Of a DNA stretch of 64,000 nt, positions 51,266 to 60,915 are shown piece by piece (the first letter of the stretch is position 1; the number at the start of each line of letters is the position of its first letter). Both the position numbers and the translations under genes were made by a program. The notes under the pieces are model-generated. The model was not told where the DNA came from, made no database searches, and was given only the letters and a program-made list of their open reading frames with translations. Source of the stretch: GCA-003244245 sp052390115 (GTDB taxonomy: Bacteria; Actinomycetota; Actinomycetes; Mycobacteriales; Pseudonocardiaceae); the NCBI GenBank assembly GCA_052390115.1, contig JBQTHE010000070.1, forward strand, positions 1 through 64,000. Reading direction: 5' to 3'.

Positions 51266-53622
51266 CCACTGATGCAACGCCACACGACCTGCGGATGGTG
51301 CCAGCCGCCCTCGCCGGTTGGGCCGTGGTGCTCACCGGGCTGCACCTCGGGGCCGTGGCAGCGGCTGCACTGGGTGCGGGGGGTCTGCTGGCTGCCGGTG
51401 CTGCCGCACTGCGCGGCCGGTCGGCAGTGGTTCTCGCGGTGGGCGGGGTGGCCGCGGCACTGGCACTCGTGGTCGGCGCGCAGGCCTGGCAGGTCGAGCA
51501 CCATCCGGTGCGGACGGCGGCGGAACGTGGCTCGGTAGCGACGGTGCTGGTGCACTTGCGCGACGACCCGCAGGCGGTCGCCTCGTCGGCGTATGGCGGT
51601 CGGCGACCGCAGCCCCAGCAGGTGGTCATCCGCGCGGAACTCGAGGCCGCGGAGCTCGCCGGGCACCAGTGGCGGACCGGCGGCCGGGTAGTCCTGCTGG
51701 CGCCAGCGCAGGGCTGGACGGGTCTGCTACCCGGTCAGCGAGTGCGGGCCACCGGGCTGCTTGCCGTACCCGACCGGTCCGACCTGACCGTGGCCGTGTT
51801 ACGGGTACAAGGCCGGCCGGAGGTGCTGGCGGCGCCGACCACCGTCCAACGGGTGGCGGAGCGGTTGCGGTCCGGGCTGCGGCTGTCGGCAGGGGTCCTC
51901 GAGCCGGAGCTGGCCGGACTTCTGCCCGCCCTGGTGGTGGGCGACACCTCGACGATGGTGCCCACCGTCGAGGACGAGTTCCGTGCCGCCGGTCTTGCCC
52001 ATCTCACCGCAGTTTCCGGTGCCAACGTAGCGATCTTGTGTGGGGCCGTTCTGGGGTTGGCCCGCCTCGCTCGGGCTGGACCGCGGACCGCGGCGATCCT
52101 GGCCGGGCTGGTCCTGGTCGGGTTCGTGGTGCTGTGCCGCCCCTCGCCGAGTGTGCTGCGCGCCGCCGCGATGGGCGCCGTCACCCTGCTGGCCCTGATG
52201 CTCGGCCGCCGCCGCTCGGCGGTTCCCGCGCTGTGCGCTGCGATCCTGGTCCTGCTGCTGGTCGATCCGGCTCTCGGAGGTGACCCGGGGTTCGCGCTGT
52301 CCGTGCTGGCCACTGGTGCGCTGGTGCTGCTGGCGCCTGGCTGGTCGGCGGGGTTGCGCGGTCACGGGGTGCCACCGGGGATCGCCGAGGCACTGGCGAT
52401 TCCCGCTGCCGCCTGCGTGGTCACCGCGCCGGTGGTGGCGGGCCTTTCCGGTGAGGTGAGCCTGGTGTCGGTGCTGGCCAACCTGCTGGCCGCCCCGGCG
52501 GTCGCCCCAGCGACGGTGCTCGGCGTGCTCGCTACGGTGCTCGGGCCGTTTCATCCCGGCGCCGCCGCCGTCGTGGTGCATCTGGCCGGACCGGCGGTGG
52601 GCTGGCTGGTGGCGGTTGGTCACCACGGGGCCGCAGTCCCCGACGGGGTGGTGCAGTGGCCGGGAGGGACCGCCGGTGCGCTGCTGCTGGCGTTGCTCGC
52701 TGTTGCGGTGTTGCTCGCGATGCGGGCACACCGGCTGCGGGTGCTCGCGGCGGCGGGGTTGGTCGGCACCCTTGTTGTGCTGGTGCCGACACGTTACGTG
52801 TTGCCCGGCTGGCCGGCGGCCGGCTGGGTGGTAGCGGCCTGCGACGTCGGCCAGGGCGACGCGATGGTGCTGGCCACCGCGGAGCCGGATCGGGCGGTGC
52901 TCGTCGACGCCGGGCCCGACCCGGGACTGGTGTCTGCCTGCCTGGACCGCCTCGGGATCCGCAGGCTCGCCCTGGTCGTCATCAGCCACCTACACGCCGA
53001 CCACGTCGGCGGGCTGGTCGGTGCGCTGCGGGGGCGGGCCGTCGGAGCGGTCGCGCTCGGTCCCGGACGTAGCCCCCCGTGGGCGTTCGCCGAGGTGATG
53101 CGGGCCGCCACCGTGGATCACGTACCGGTGGTCGCGATGACCGCCGGACAGCGATTGTCCTGGCCCGGCCTGGTGCTCGACGTGCTCGCCCCACTGCCGG
53201 CCTCGCCGGCCGTGGAGGACCACGAGGCCGAGGCCGACGGCACCGCAGTGAACAACACTTCGGTCGTGCTGCGGGCGACCACCCCCGCCGGGCGCGTGCT
53301 GCTCACCGGGGATGTGGAGCTCGATGCCCAAGCGGGCCTGCTGGCCGCCAGGGCCGATCTGCGGGCCGACGTGCTCAAGGTTCCGCACCACGGCTCGCGC
53401 TACACAGCCGCAGAGTTCATCGCCGCGGTGCGACCACGAGTGGCGATTGTGAGCGTTGGGGCCCGCAACCGCTACGGCCATCCCAGCCAGCACGTACTCA
53501 ACGCGTTGACGGCGGTCGGCTCTCGGGTGACGCGCACCGACCTGAATGGCGATGTCGCAGTAGCGGCGGGTAGTACCGGTCTGCAGGTAGTGGTGCGCGG
53601 AGCGGAGGGGCGAAATCCCTGA
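51262..53622 (+). CDS. comEC: ComEC/Rec2-family DNA uptake channel
   Basis: The 786-residue membrane protein has an N-terminal OB-like region, the Competence domain (GDTSTMVPTVEDEFRAAGLAH, given as GDTSTM and LAHLTAVSGANVAI) with many hydrophobic segments, and a C-terminal metallo-beta-lactamase domain (ACDVGQGDAMVL, SHLHADHVGG, LKVPHHGSRY). It would pass single-stranded DNA across the membrane with ComEA. Whether this organism is naturally competent is unknown. Confidence 0.92.
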   Translation: MTTDATPHDLRMVPAALAGWAVVLTGLHLGAVAAAALGAGGLLAAGAAALRGRSAVVLAVGGVAAALALVVGAQAWQVEHHPVRTAAERGSVATVLVHLRDDPQAVASSAYGGRRPQPQQVVIRAELEAAELAGHQWRTGGRVVLLAPAQGWTGLLPGQRVRATGLLAVPDRSDLTVAVLRVQGRPEVLAAPTTVQRVAERLRSGLRLSAGVLEPELAGLLPALVVGDTSTMVPTVEDEFRAAGLAHLTAVSGANVAILCGAVLGLARLARAGPRTAAILAGLVLVGFVVLCRPSPSVLRAAAMGAVTLLALMLGRRRSAVPALCAAILVLLLVDPALGGDPGFALSVLATGALVLLAPGWSAGLRGHGVPPGIAEALAIPAAACVVTAPVVAGLSGEVSLVSVLANLLAAPAVAPATVLGVLATVLGPFHPGAAAVVVHLAGPAVGWLVAVGHHGAAVPDGVVQWPGGTAGALLLALLAVAVLLAMRAHRLRVLAAAGLVGTLVVLVPTRYVLPGWPAAGWVVAACDVGQGDAMVLATAEPDRAVLVDAGPDPGLVSACLDRLGIRRLALVVISHLHADHVGGLVGALRGRAVGAVALGPGRSPPWAFAEVMRAATVDHVPVVAMTAGQRLSWPGLVLDVLAPLPASPAVEDHEAEADGTAVNNTSVVLRATTPAGRVLLTGDVELDAQAGLLAARADLRADVLKVPHHGSRYTAAEFIAAVRPRVAIVSVGARNRYGHPSQHVLNALTAVGSRVTRTDLNGDVAVAAGSTGLQVVVRGAEGRNP

Positions 53623-53660
53623 GATGGATTCGGCGCCGCGCACCTACCGGGTGTTGCTGG

Positions 53661-54206
53661 TCAGCGTGGGAGCGCCTTCGCTACATGGAAGACGCTGTTC
53701 AGCAGGCTGTCGAACGGCCCGCCATGTCGTGGATTGGCAGTCTGCGAAGTGGGCCTGCCGGATCCGGCGTTGCCGGCGGGCTGTCCAGGTGCCACGGTGC
53801 GCTCTGCAGAACCTCCGGAGGCGCCCGATCCCTCGTAGGCGACCTCGGCGGGGGTCGCCGAAGCTGGGGAACCTTGCTGCGGCGGCTGCAGCACCGGCGC
53901 CCGCCACGCGGGGAGATCTCCCGGGGACGAACTCCACTGTGAAGAACGCCGCTGTGGGTCCGTGCCCGGCGTTCCCACAATGTGCTGGCCAGGGGCTGAA
54001 ACCGACCCGCTGGGGTTCAGACCGATGCCGGTCGGGTTGGCCAGCGGCTGGGTGATCGACCCCGCTTCGTCTCCTGCCGGCAGCAGTGAGTCCCCATTCA
54101 AAACGGTAGAGGCGAACATCACCGCAGATCCGGCGAACAACGCTCCGAGCGTGCGCGCCGTCGGCCTCCACGAGCTGGGTGCCGCGGACGAATAGCTGGC
54201 GACCAT
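53661..54206 (-). CDS. Hypothetical secreted or membrane-anchored proline-rich protein
   Basis: The 181-residue product has one hydrophobic segment near residues 20-35 (TLGALFAGSAVMFASTV), followed by a long low-complexity part rich in Pro, Gly, Ser and Gln that should lie outside the cell. ATG 54206 and GTG 54236 are both possible starts. I recognise no family. It converges on comEC with a 38-bp gap. Confidence 0.55.
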   Translation of the reverse strand: MVASYSSAAPSSWRPTARTLGALFAGSAVMFASTVLNGDSLLPAGDEAGSITQPLANPTGIGLNPSGSVSAPGQHIVGTPGTDPQRRSSQWSSSPGDLPAWRAPVLQPPQQGSPASATPAEVAYEGSGASGGSAERTVAPGQPAGNAGSGRPTSQTANPRHGGPFDSLLNSVFHVAKALPR

Positions 54207-54323
54207 CGACGAAGTACGCTCCCTTTCGTGGCTCACAAGCCGGGCTTCAAAGGCCCGTCACTCATACGACCGGGAGACTATACCGCGAGTTACCGTCCAC
54301 TGGTGATTTGCCGGGAATGCCGA

Positions 54324-55586
54324 TCAATCTCCGAGGGCCGCACGGACGGCTTTGGCGCTCGGCGGGACAGTGGCCAGCGGTCCCAGGTGGTCCTCCACCG
54401 CTTCCAAGGTCTTGAGTCCGTCGCCGGTAATGAGTAAGACGGTTTCGGCGTCGGGGTCCAGGCGCCCGCATTCGACCAGCTTCTTCGCGCAGGCCACCGT
54501 CACCCCCCCGGCGGTCTCAGCGAAAATCCCCTCGGTACGGGCCAGCAACCGGATCCCCTCGACCACCTCGGCGTCGGTGACGTCCTCGATCGCGCCATCG
54601 GTGCGGCGGACGACATCCAAGACGTAGGGGCCGTCGGCGGGCGCGCCGATCGCCAGCGAGCGGGCGATGGTGTCCGGCCGGACCGGGGCAACCACATCGT
54701 GGCCGGCTTTGAAGGCTGCGGAAACCGGCGAGCAGCCGGTGGCCTGGGCCCCGAACACCCGGTAGGGCTTGGGCTCCACCAAGCCCAGCTCAGTGAATTC
54801 GCGGAAACCCTTGTCCACCTTGGTCAGCTGCGAGCCAGACGCGATCGGCACTACGACCTGGTCGGGCAGCCGCCAGCCAAGCTGCTCGGCGACCTCGTAA
54901 CCCAGTGTCTTGGAACCCTCGGCGTAGTAGGGGCGGACGTTGACGTTGACGAAGGCCCAGTCCTCGTGCTCCGCAGCGAGCTCGGTGGCCAGCCGGTTGA
55001 CGTCGTCGTAGGTGCCGTCGACCGCGATCAGCGCTCCGTCGTAGACCGCGGTGGTGAGCACCTTGGCCCGCTCCAGCGAGGAGGGGATGAGCACCACCGA
55101 CTCCCACCCGGCTCGGGCGGCGGCGGCGGCGACCGCGTTGGCGAGATTGCCGGTCGACGGGCAAGCCAGCACCCGGAAGCCGAGCTGCCGGGCAGCGGCC
55201 AGTGCCACCGCCACCACCCGGTCTTTGAAGGAGTGCGTCGGGTTGCCGGTGTCGTCCTTGACCCACAGCCGGCGGATTCCCAGTGCGCCGGCGAGCCGGT
55301 CGGCGCGGATCAGGCGGGTCAGGCCGGGCTGGGTGTTCGGATAATTGTCGACATCGTGCGGCACTGGCAGCAGCCCACGGTAACGCCAGATCGACCGGGG
55401 CCCGGATTCGATGCCCGTGCGGGTGACTGAGCCGAAGTCGTAGCCGACCTCCAGCGGGCCGAAACAATCGGCACAAGCGAACTCCGCGGCCAGCGCCGTG
55501 GTGGATCCACATTCCCGGCACACCAGCCGGCGCGCCGGGCCCAGGTCGAGGGCAGCAGTGGTCCGGGTCTCTAGCGTGCCAGTCAT
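54324..55586 (-). CDS. thrC: Threonine synthase
   Basis: ThrC converts O-phosphohomoserine to threonine with PLP. The 420-residue product starts with a zinc-ribbon-like CRECG...CADC pair and has the PLP lysine in NPTHSFKDR, then CPSTGNLANAV and GDGLKTLEAV. It is the long type with the N-terminal zinc ribbon. AGGAGAG lies 9 nt before ATG 55586. No homoserine genes are adjacent. Confidence 0.88.
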   Translation of the reverse strand: MTGTLETRTTAALDLGPARRLVCRECGSTTALAAEFACADCFGPLEVGYDFGSVTRTGIESGPRSIWRYRGLLPVPHDVDNYPNTQPGLTRLIRADRLAGALGIRRLWVKDDTGNPTHSFKDRVVAVALAAARQLGFRVLACPSTGNLANAVAAAAARAGWESVVLIPSSLERAKVLTTAVYDGALIAVDGTYDDVNRLATELAAEHEDWAFVNVNVRPYYAEGSKTLGYEVAEQLGWRLPDQVVVPIASGSQLTKVDKGFREFTELGLVEPKPYRVFGAQATGCSPVSAAFKAGHDVVAPVRPDTIARSLAIGAPADGPYVLDVVRRTDGAIEDVTDAEVVEGIRLLARTEGIFAETAGGVTVACAKKLVECGRLDPDAETVLLITGDGLKTLEAVEDHLGPLATVPPSAKAVRAALGD

Positions 55587-55842
55587 CGCGAGGTCTCTCC
55601 TCATCTTCTCCCGCACGGCGGGTCGGAATTGGCACCGTGATCGCTAGCGACCTCGCGGTACGAAGAGATGCGCGTCAGCTAGCGTCGGTTGCCGGGGCTT
55701 CGTCGGGCCGATCCCTCTGCCCCTCTGGATGAGCGGTATTCGGTTGTACTCATCACCGTACGTCAGTTGGTACCGACCGCCCAGCCGGGTCCACCATGCG
55801 GGAGCGCGGAAGGCGTCCGGGTCCGGTGCAAGGATGGGGGGT

Positions 55843-56811
55843 GTGAGCCCCCCGACGGTGACGTCCGCACCGCTGCACCTGGTCCTCGGTGAGGAGGAAC
55901 TGCTGGTCGAGCGGGCCGCGCAGGCTGCGGTGGACGCCGTGCGGCGGGCCGACCCAGAGGCTGAGGTTCGCCGGGTTCGCACCACCGACCTGGTTGCGGG
56001 TGAACTCGATGAGCTGGTCAGCCCGTCGCTGTTCGCGCAAGGCCGGGTGGTGGTCCTGCTCGCCGCCCACGAGGCGGGCAAGGACATCGCCGCTGCGGTT
56101 CTGGACCACGCGCGCAACCCATCTGACGGCATCGTCCTCGTCGTCGTGCACGCGGGGGGTGGTCGAGGCAAGGCGCTGGCTGACGGCGTGCGCGCGGCCG
56201 GTGCCGCGGTCAGCGAATGCCCCCGGATCACTCGTTTCGAGGACCGGGCGGCGTTCGTGCGTGACGAGGTCCACCGGTCCGGTGGGCGGATCAGCGCCGG
56301 CGCGGTGACTGCCCTGCTTGACGCCGTCGGCACCGACCTGCGCGAACTCGCCTCTGCCGCGGCCCAGCTGACCACCGACAGCGGCGGTTCGGTGGACGAG
56401 GCCGCGGTGCACCGCTACCACCGGGGTCGCGCCGAGGTCACCGGTTTCTCCGTCGCGGAGAAGGTGATGACCGGGGATCGCGCCGGTGCCCTGGAGATGT
56501 TGCGCTGGGCGATGCAGCTGGGTGTGCCGCACGTTCTGGTCGCCGACGCCCTCGCCGATGCCGTGCGCACCGTCGCCCGGGTGAGCGCCGCCGGCCGTGG
56601 CGACCCCTACCGGCTGGCCAGCACGCTGGGCATGCCACCGTGGAAGGTTAAGAAAGCGATGGCGCAATCCCGCGGCTGGGAGCGCGACGGGCTGGCCCGG
56701 GCGATCCAGCTGGTCGCTGCGGTCAACGCCGACGTCAAAGGAGTCGCCGCGGACGCCGAGTACGCGTTAGAGCGCGCGGTGCTCGCGTTGTGCGCCGCCC
56801 GCCGACGCTAA
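55843..56811 (+). CDS. holA: DNA polymerase III subunit delta
   Basis: The delta subunit opens the sliding clamp in the clamp-loader complex. The 322-residue product shows the family blocks HLVLGEEELLVERAAQAAV near the start, VRTTDLVAGELDELVSPSLF, and the late WKVKKAMAQSRGW region. Start chosen at GTG 55843, 7 nt after a CAAGGAT element; ATG 55834 is in frame. It follows comEC at distance and faces rpsT across a hairpin, as in many actinobacteria. Confidence 0.9.
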   Translation: MSPPTVTSAPLHLVLGEEELLVERAAQAAVDAVRRADPEAEVRRVRTTDLVAGELDELVSPSLFAQGRVVVLLAAHEAGKDIAAAVLDHARNPSDGIVLVVVHAGGGRGKALADGVRAAGAAVSECPRITRFEDRAAFVRDEVHRSGGRISAGAVTALLDAVGTDLRELASAAAQLTTDSGGSVDEAAVHRYHRGRAEVTGFSVAEKVMTGDRAGALEMLRWAMQLGVPHVLVADALADAVRTVARVSAAGRGDPYRLASTLGMPPWKVKKAMAQSRGWERDGLARAIQLVAAVNADVKGVAADAEYALERAVLALCAARRR

Positions 56812-56826
56812 CCCCTGTTTCAGGGG
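56812..56826. terminator. Bidirectional terminator hairpin between holA and rpsT
   Basis: CCCCTG-TTT-CAGGGG is a perfect 6-bp stem directly after the holA stop and 6 bp from the rpsT stop on the other strand. It serves both convergent genes. Confidence 0.65.
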
Positions 56827-56831
56827 GCTAA

Positions 56832-57092
56832 CTACAGCTGGCCCGCTCGTTTGGCCATCGCCGATTTGCGGTTCGCCGCCTGGTTGCGGTGGATGACGCC
56901 CTTGCTCACGGCCTTGTCCAGCGCTCGGCTGGCGGTCTGCAGCTCGCCCAGCGCCTGCTCCTTCTCGCCGGCGGAGGCGGCCTCGCGAAACCGGCGTACC
57001 GCGGTCTTGAGCGACGACTTGATGGACTTGTTGCGCAGCCGCGCCTTCTCGTTGGTCCGGATCCGCTTCAGCTGCGACTTGATGTTGGCCAC
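56832..57092 (-). CDS. rpsT: 30S ribosomal protein S20
   Basis: The 86-residue basic protein is a typical S20: MANIKSQLKRIRTNEKAR at the start and SKGVIHRNQAANRKSAMAKR at the end. It binds 16S rRNA. It is transcribed opposite to holA. Confidence 0.97.
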   Translation of the reverse strand: MANIKSQLKRIRTNEKARLRNKSIKSSLKTAVRRFREAASAGEKEQALGELQTASRALDKAVSKGVIHRNQAANRKSAMAKRAGQL

Positions 57093-57227
57093 GCGTCTAC
57101 CTTCGATCTCGCCTTCAGGAGGGGGTGCCTTGGCGCGGCACGGTGAGTCAGCGTAACAGTCGACGTAACAAGCTTAAGACAAGCCCCCAGACGAAGCCTG
57201 ACCTCGAAGCCAAGGTAGGACAGGGTG

Positions 57228-57611
57228 ATGGAGGTACTAAGCAGCCGCATCCTGCTGCACCCACGGGACCGCGAGCGCGTCACGGAATTCTACCGTGACG
57301 CGCTCGGGCTCGCCGTCCATCGCGAGTTTCCCGGTGGCACGGTCTTCGTCCTCGGCGGCGGCTTTCTCGAGGTGTCCGGCCAGTCTGCTGCGGATCCGAG
57401 CACGGCGACCGCGGTGTGGTTGCAGGTCCGGGACCTGGCCGCGACAGCAGCCGAGCTCATCGGACGGGGAGTTGAGGTGCTCAGGGAGCCGCGTCGAGAA
57501 CCGTGGGGGCTCGATGAAATGTGGATCGCCGACCCGGACGGCCTGCGGCTGGTGATCGTCGAGGTCCCCGCCGACCACCCGCTGCGCATGGACAAGCGGG
57601 CTGTGCCGTAA
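57228..57611 (+). CDS. VOC-superfamily (glyoxalase/bleomycin-resistance fold) protein
   Basis: The 127-residue protein has the VOC fold pattern: SSRILLHPRDRERVTEFYRDALGL at the start (HPRDRERVTEFYRDALGL) and WIADPDGLRLVIVEVP near the end, with a metal-binding Glu in the last strand. Reaction unknown. ATG 57228 or GTG 57225 start it; an AAGGTAGGA element lies upstream. Repeat R2 copy 2 begins 26 bp after the stop. Confidence 0.78.
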   Translation: MEVLSSRILLHPRDRERVTEFYRDALGLAVHREFPGGTVFVLGGGFLEVSGQSAADPSTATAVWLQVRDLAATAAELIGRGVEVLREPRREPWGLDEMWIADPDGLRLVIVEVPADHPLRMDKRAVP

Positions 57612-57637
57612 GTGGTCGGCACCGGAAGCCTGTCGGG

Positions 57638-57685
57638 TGAACACCCGGCACTACCTGGGCAGCGGTTGTGCGTGTCGTAAACGAC
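57638..57685 (+). repeat. Dispersed intergenic repeat R2, copy 2
   Basis: Reads TGAACACCCGGCACTACCTG, then GGCAGCGGTTGTGC and GTCGTAAACGAC, closely matching the copy at 42378-42427. It lies between the VOC gene and the VapBC-like pair. Confidence 0.7.
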
Positions 57686-57711
57686 GCGGCAGCCCCTGCC
57701 TAGGAATCAGG

Positions 57712-57741
57712 TGCACTCAATGTGGGTGTAGTTTGGGTGCA
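57712..57741 (+). promoter_or_regulatory. Promoter/operator of the VapBC-like pair
   Basis: TGCACTCAA and TTTGGGTGCA form near-complementary arms that flank TAGTTT (57729-57734), a -10 box 6 nt before ATG 57741. This fits antitoxin autoregulation of a leaderless operon. Confidence 0.45.
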
Positions 57742-57977
57742 TGGCGAAGGTCATTCAGATCAGGGACGTGCCTGACGACGTACACGCCGAGCTGACCAGG
57801 CGAGCCGAGGCGGCGGGTTTGTCACTCAGCAGGTTCGCGCTGCGCGAACTGGAGTTGGTCAGTCGAGTCGGCCGTAACGCGGAGATCTTCGCCCAGCTGC
57901 GGGAACTGCCTCCCACCGGCATCACCGACGAGGAGATCGTTGCGGATATCCGCGCTGAGCGGGACCGCGCCGGATGA
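57741..57977 (+). CDS. Ribbon-helix-helix antitoxin (FitA/VapB-like)
   Basis: The 78-residue product starts AKVIQIRDVPDDVHAELTRRAEAAG, listed as IQIRDVPDDVHAELTRRA, a ribbon-helix-helix DNA-binding fold; the C-terminus (EEIVADIRAERD) would bind the toxin. It overlaps the toxin gene by 4 bp. Confidence 0.87.
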   Translation: MAKVIQIRDVPDDVHAELTRRAEAAGLSLSRFALRELELVSRVGRNAEIFAQLRELPPTGITDEEIVADIRAERDRAG

Positions 57978-58363
57978 TCGTCGTCGATGCCTCGGTGATC
58001 GTTGAGGTGATCATCGGATCCGTGGGTGCTGCTGACCGCCTGGCTGGCGAGCGGTTGGTGGCACCTGCCATCGTTGACGGTGAGGCGGGTAGCGCCGTGC
58101 GCAGGCGGTGGCGGCACGGCTCGCTCGACGACGAGCGAGCCAGCATTGCGATTGGCGCTCTCGGTGCCCTGGAGATCATGCGCTTCGAGCACCGTGCCCT
58201 GCTTCCGCGAGCCTGGGAGCTGCGGCACAACCTGACCTTCACCGACGGCCTGTATGTCGCGCTGGCCGAGCAACTCCGTACTCCGCTGGTCACCCTTGAC
58301 GCCCGCATCGCAGCAGCACCGCGCATCAAGGCTGACGTCGAAGTGCTGGCCCGCACCTCTTAG
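57974..58363 (+). CDS. PIN-domain RNase toxin (VapC-like)
   Basis: The 129-residue PIN protein has the acidic set Asp5 (IVVDASVIVE), Glu37 (DGEAGSA), Asp91 (TFTDGLYVALA) and Asp109 (TLDARIA). It is predicted to be an endoribonuclease neutralised by the upstream antitoxin. ATG 57974 overlaps the antitoxin stop. Confidence 0.88.
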   Translation: MIVVDASVIVEVIIGSVGAADRLAGERLVAPAIVDGEAGSAVRRRWRHGSLDDERASIAIGALGALEIMRFEHRALLPRAWELRHNLTFTDGLYVALAEQLRTPLVTLDARIAAAPRIKADVEVLARTS

Positions 58364-58377
58364 GCTGTATAGCCTGC

Positions 58378-58842
58378 TCAGAAAACCCGGTAAGGCAGGA
58401 ACTTTCCATCCAGTACCAGCCGCACCCGGTCGCCTTTGGGGTCTTCGCGACGTTCGAATGACAGCTCGAAGTCGATGGCGCTCATGATCCCATCACCGAA
58501 CTCCTCACGGATCAGCTCGGCCAGGGTGCTGCCGTAGACCTGCACCATCTCCTGCAGCCGGTAGACCACCGGTTCGGTGGCATCGACCACGTCCGCACCA
58601 CGCACCGGTGGCAACTGCAGCGCCGTGACAACATCGTCGTCCAGGTGCAGCAGGCTCCCCACTGCGCGGGCTTGCTGGGCGTCCAGCGGCTGCTGACCGA
58701 GGACAGCCGAGGTGCTCCACACCAGCGACCGGTCCAGGGTCTTCGCGATGGTCATCCAGGAGACCTGAAGACGGTGTTTGGCTGCCAGCGCGGCGGCCGC
58801 AGCCTCCTGGCGCCCAAGCGTGGGCAGCGGAATGATCGTCAC
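58378..58842 (-). CDS. cynS: Cyanate hydratase (cyanase)
   Basis: Cyanase turns cyanate and bicarbonate into ammonia and CO2. The 154-residue product has an N-terminal helical domain (AAKHRLQVSWMTIAKTLDRS, LGQQPLDAQQA) and the C-terminal catalytic domain with Arg95, Glu98 (YRLQEMVQVYG) and Ser121 (FGDGIMSAID), plus the DPKGDRV and DGKFLPY blocks. GTG 58842 has GGGAGGAGA 6 nt upstream; the longer frame above it lacks family sequence. No carbonic anhydrase or cyanate transporter is adjacent. Confidence 0.93.
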   Translation of the reverse strand: MTIIPLPTLGRQEAAAAALAAKHRLQVSWMTIAKTLDRSLVWSTSAVLGQQPLDAQQARAVGSLLHLDDDVVTALQLPPVRGADVVDATEPVVYRLQEMVQVYGSTLAELIREEFGDGIMSAIDFELSFERREDPKGDRVRLVLDGKFLPYRVF

Positions 58843-59021
58843 GGTGGGTCTCCTCCCGGTGGGGTGCTGACTCCCGATCATCCCTGCCGGACCGGTCGGC
58901 GTCATGCAGCCGAGAGTGAACAGCGATTCCCCGGAGAGCGGCCCCCAATCGCCGGGTGAGAGTGTGCTCACCGTGGCGTGCGACCATGAAGTGATCCCCT
59001 AATGTCATCGAGGACTGCTGA

Positions 59022-60848
59022 GTGACCACGTTCGCCGACAAGACGTTCACCCCTCCCGAGCTGATTCGCAACTTCTGCGTCATCGCGCACATCGACCACG
59101 GCAAGTCCACCCTGGCCGACCGCATGCTGCAGCTCACGGGCGTGCTCGACGCGCGCAGCTACCGCGCGCAGTACCTGGACCGGATGGACATCGAGCGTGA
59201 GCGCGGCATCACCATCAAGGCGCAGAACGTCCGGCTGCCCTGGCGGGTGGACGGGGTCGATCATGTGCTGCACCTGATCGACACCCCCGGTCACGTCGAC
59301 TTCACCTACGAGGTGTCCCGGGCGCTGGAGGCGTGCGAGGGTGCGGTCCTGCTGGTGGACGCCGCGCAGGGCATCGAGGCGCAGACCCTGGCGAACCTGT
59401 ACCTGGCGCTGGAGAAGGATCTCCGGATCATCCCGGTGCTCAACAAGATCGATCTCCCGGCGGCCGAGCCGGACCGCTACGCCGCCGAGCTCGCGCATAT
59501 CATCGGCTGCCAGCCGGACGACGTGCTTCGGGTCAGCGCGAAGACCGGGCAGGGCGTGCGGGAGTTGCTCGACGAGGTGGTCGCGGTGGTCCCGGCACCG
59601 GTCGGTGACGGCAAGGCACCCACCCGGGCGATGATTTTCGACTCGGTCTACGACTCTTACCGGGGCGTGGTCACCTACATCCGGGTGATGGACGGGCGGA
59701 TCACCCCGCGGGACCGGATCCGGATGATGGCCACCAACACCACCCACGAGCTGCTCGAGGTCGGCATCATCTCGCCCGATCAGAAGCCGTGTGACGGCCT
59801 GGGCGTCGGTGAGGTCGGCTACCTCATGACCGGCGTCAAGGACGTCCGGCAGTCCCGGGTCGGGGACACGATCACCAGCGAGCGCAAGGGCGCCACCGAG
59901 GCACTTCCCGGCTACCGCACTCCCAAACCGATGGTGTTCGCCGGGCTGTACCCGATGGATGGCTCGGACTACCCGGAGCTGCGCGACGCCCTAGACAAGC
60001 TGCGGCTCAACGATGCCGCGCTGAGCTACGAGCCGGAGACCTCGGCCGCGTTGGGGTTCGGTTTCCGCTGCGGGTTTCTCGGCCTGCTGCACCTGGAGAT
60101 CACCCGGGACCGGCTGGAGCGCGAGTTCGGCCTCGACCTCATCTCCACCGCACCCAACGTGGTCTACCGGGTGGTGCGCGACGACGGTACCGAGCAGATC
60201 GTCACCAATCCCGCGGACTGGCCCGACGGCAAGGTCGCCGAGGTACACGAGCCGGTGGTCAAGTGCACTGTCATCGCCCCGTCGGAGTTCGTCGGCACGA
60301 TCATGGAACTCTGCCAGGGCCGCCGCGGCGCCCTGCTGGGGATGGACTACCTGTCGGAGTCGCGGGTGGAGTTGCGCTACACCCTGCCGATGGCCGAGAT
60401 CGTGTTCGACTTCTTCGACGCGCTGAAGTCCCGCACCCGTGGTTATGCCTCGATGGACTACGAGGAGGCCGGCGAGCAGATCGCCGACCTGGTGAAGGTG
60501 GACATCCTGCTGCAGGGCGAGCCGGTGGACGCGTTCTCCGCGATCGTGCACCGTGACGCCGCCTACGGCTACGGCACCTCGATGGCGACCAGGCTGCGCG
60601 AACTCATCCCGCGCCAGCAGTTCGAGGTGCCGATCCAGGCCGCGATCGGCTCCCGGATCATCGCCCGGGAGACGATCCGCGCGATCCGCAAGGACGTGCT
60701 GGCCAAGTGTTACGGCGGGGACATCACCCGCAAGCGCAAGCTGCTGGAGAAGCAGAAAGAGGGCAAGAAGCGGATGAAGACGATCGGGCGGGTCGAAGTC
60801 CCGCAAGAAGCCTTCGTCGCTGCCCTGTCCACCGACGGGCGTAAGTAG
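59022..60848 (+). CDS. lepA: Elongation factor 4 (LepA)
   Basis: The 608-residue translational GTPase has the P-loop AHIDHGKST, DTPGHVDF (G3) and NKIDLP (G4), EF-G-like domains II, III and V, and the LepA-specific C-terminal domain (GGDITRKRKLLEKQKEGKKRMK, given as DITRKRKLLEKQ). It acts on the ribosome in translation initiation or back-translocation. GTG 59022. Position after holA-rpsT is conserved. Confidence 0.96.
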   Translation: MTTFADKTFTPPELIRNFCVIAHIDHGKSTLADRMLQLTGVLDARSYRAQYLDRMDIERERGITIKAQNVRLPWRVDGVDHVLHLIDTPGHVDFTYEVSRALEACEGAVLLVDAAQGIEAQTLANLYLALEKDLRIIPVLNKIDLPAAEPDRYAAELAHIIGCQPDDVLRVSAKTGQGVRELLDEVVAVVPAPVGDGKAPTRAMIFDSVYDSYRGVVTYIRVMDGRITPRDRIRMMATNTTHELLEVGIISPDQKPCDGLGVGEVGYLMTGVKDVRQSRVGDTITSERKGATEALPGYRTPKPMVFAGLYPMDGSDYPELRDALDKLRLNDAALSYEPETSAALGFGFRCGFLGLLHLEITRDRLEREFGLDLISTAPNVVYRVVRDDGTEQIVTNPADWPDGKVAEVHEPVVKCTVIAPSEFVGTIMELCQGRRGALLGMDYLSESRVELRYTLPMAEIVFDFFDALKSRTRGYASMDYEEAGEQIADLVKVDILLQGEPVDAFSAIVHRDAAYGYGTSMATRLRELIPRQQFEVPIQAAIGSRIIARETIRAIRKDVLAKCYGGDITRKRKLLEKQKEGKKRMKTIGRVEVPQEAFVAALSTDGRK

Positions 60849-60915
60849 CGTCTGCCTGTCTCTAGGACCTGTCTCCGGGACGCGGTATGTGGGAGGGCGC
60901 GGCTAGCCTCGTGGG

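Noticed and set aside
54228..54437. A small plus-strand frame with CRECRS motif
   Set aside because: It overlaps the 3' end of thrC antisense, has no ribosome-binding site, and resembles no known family.
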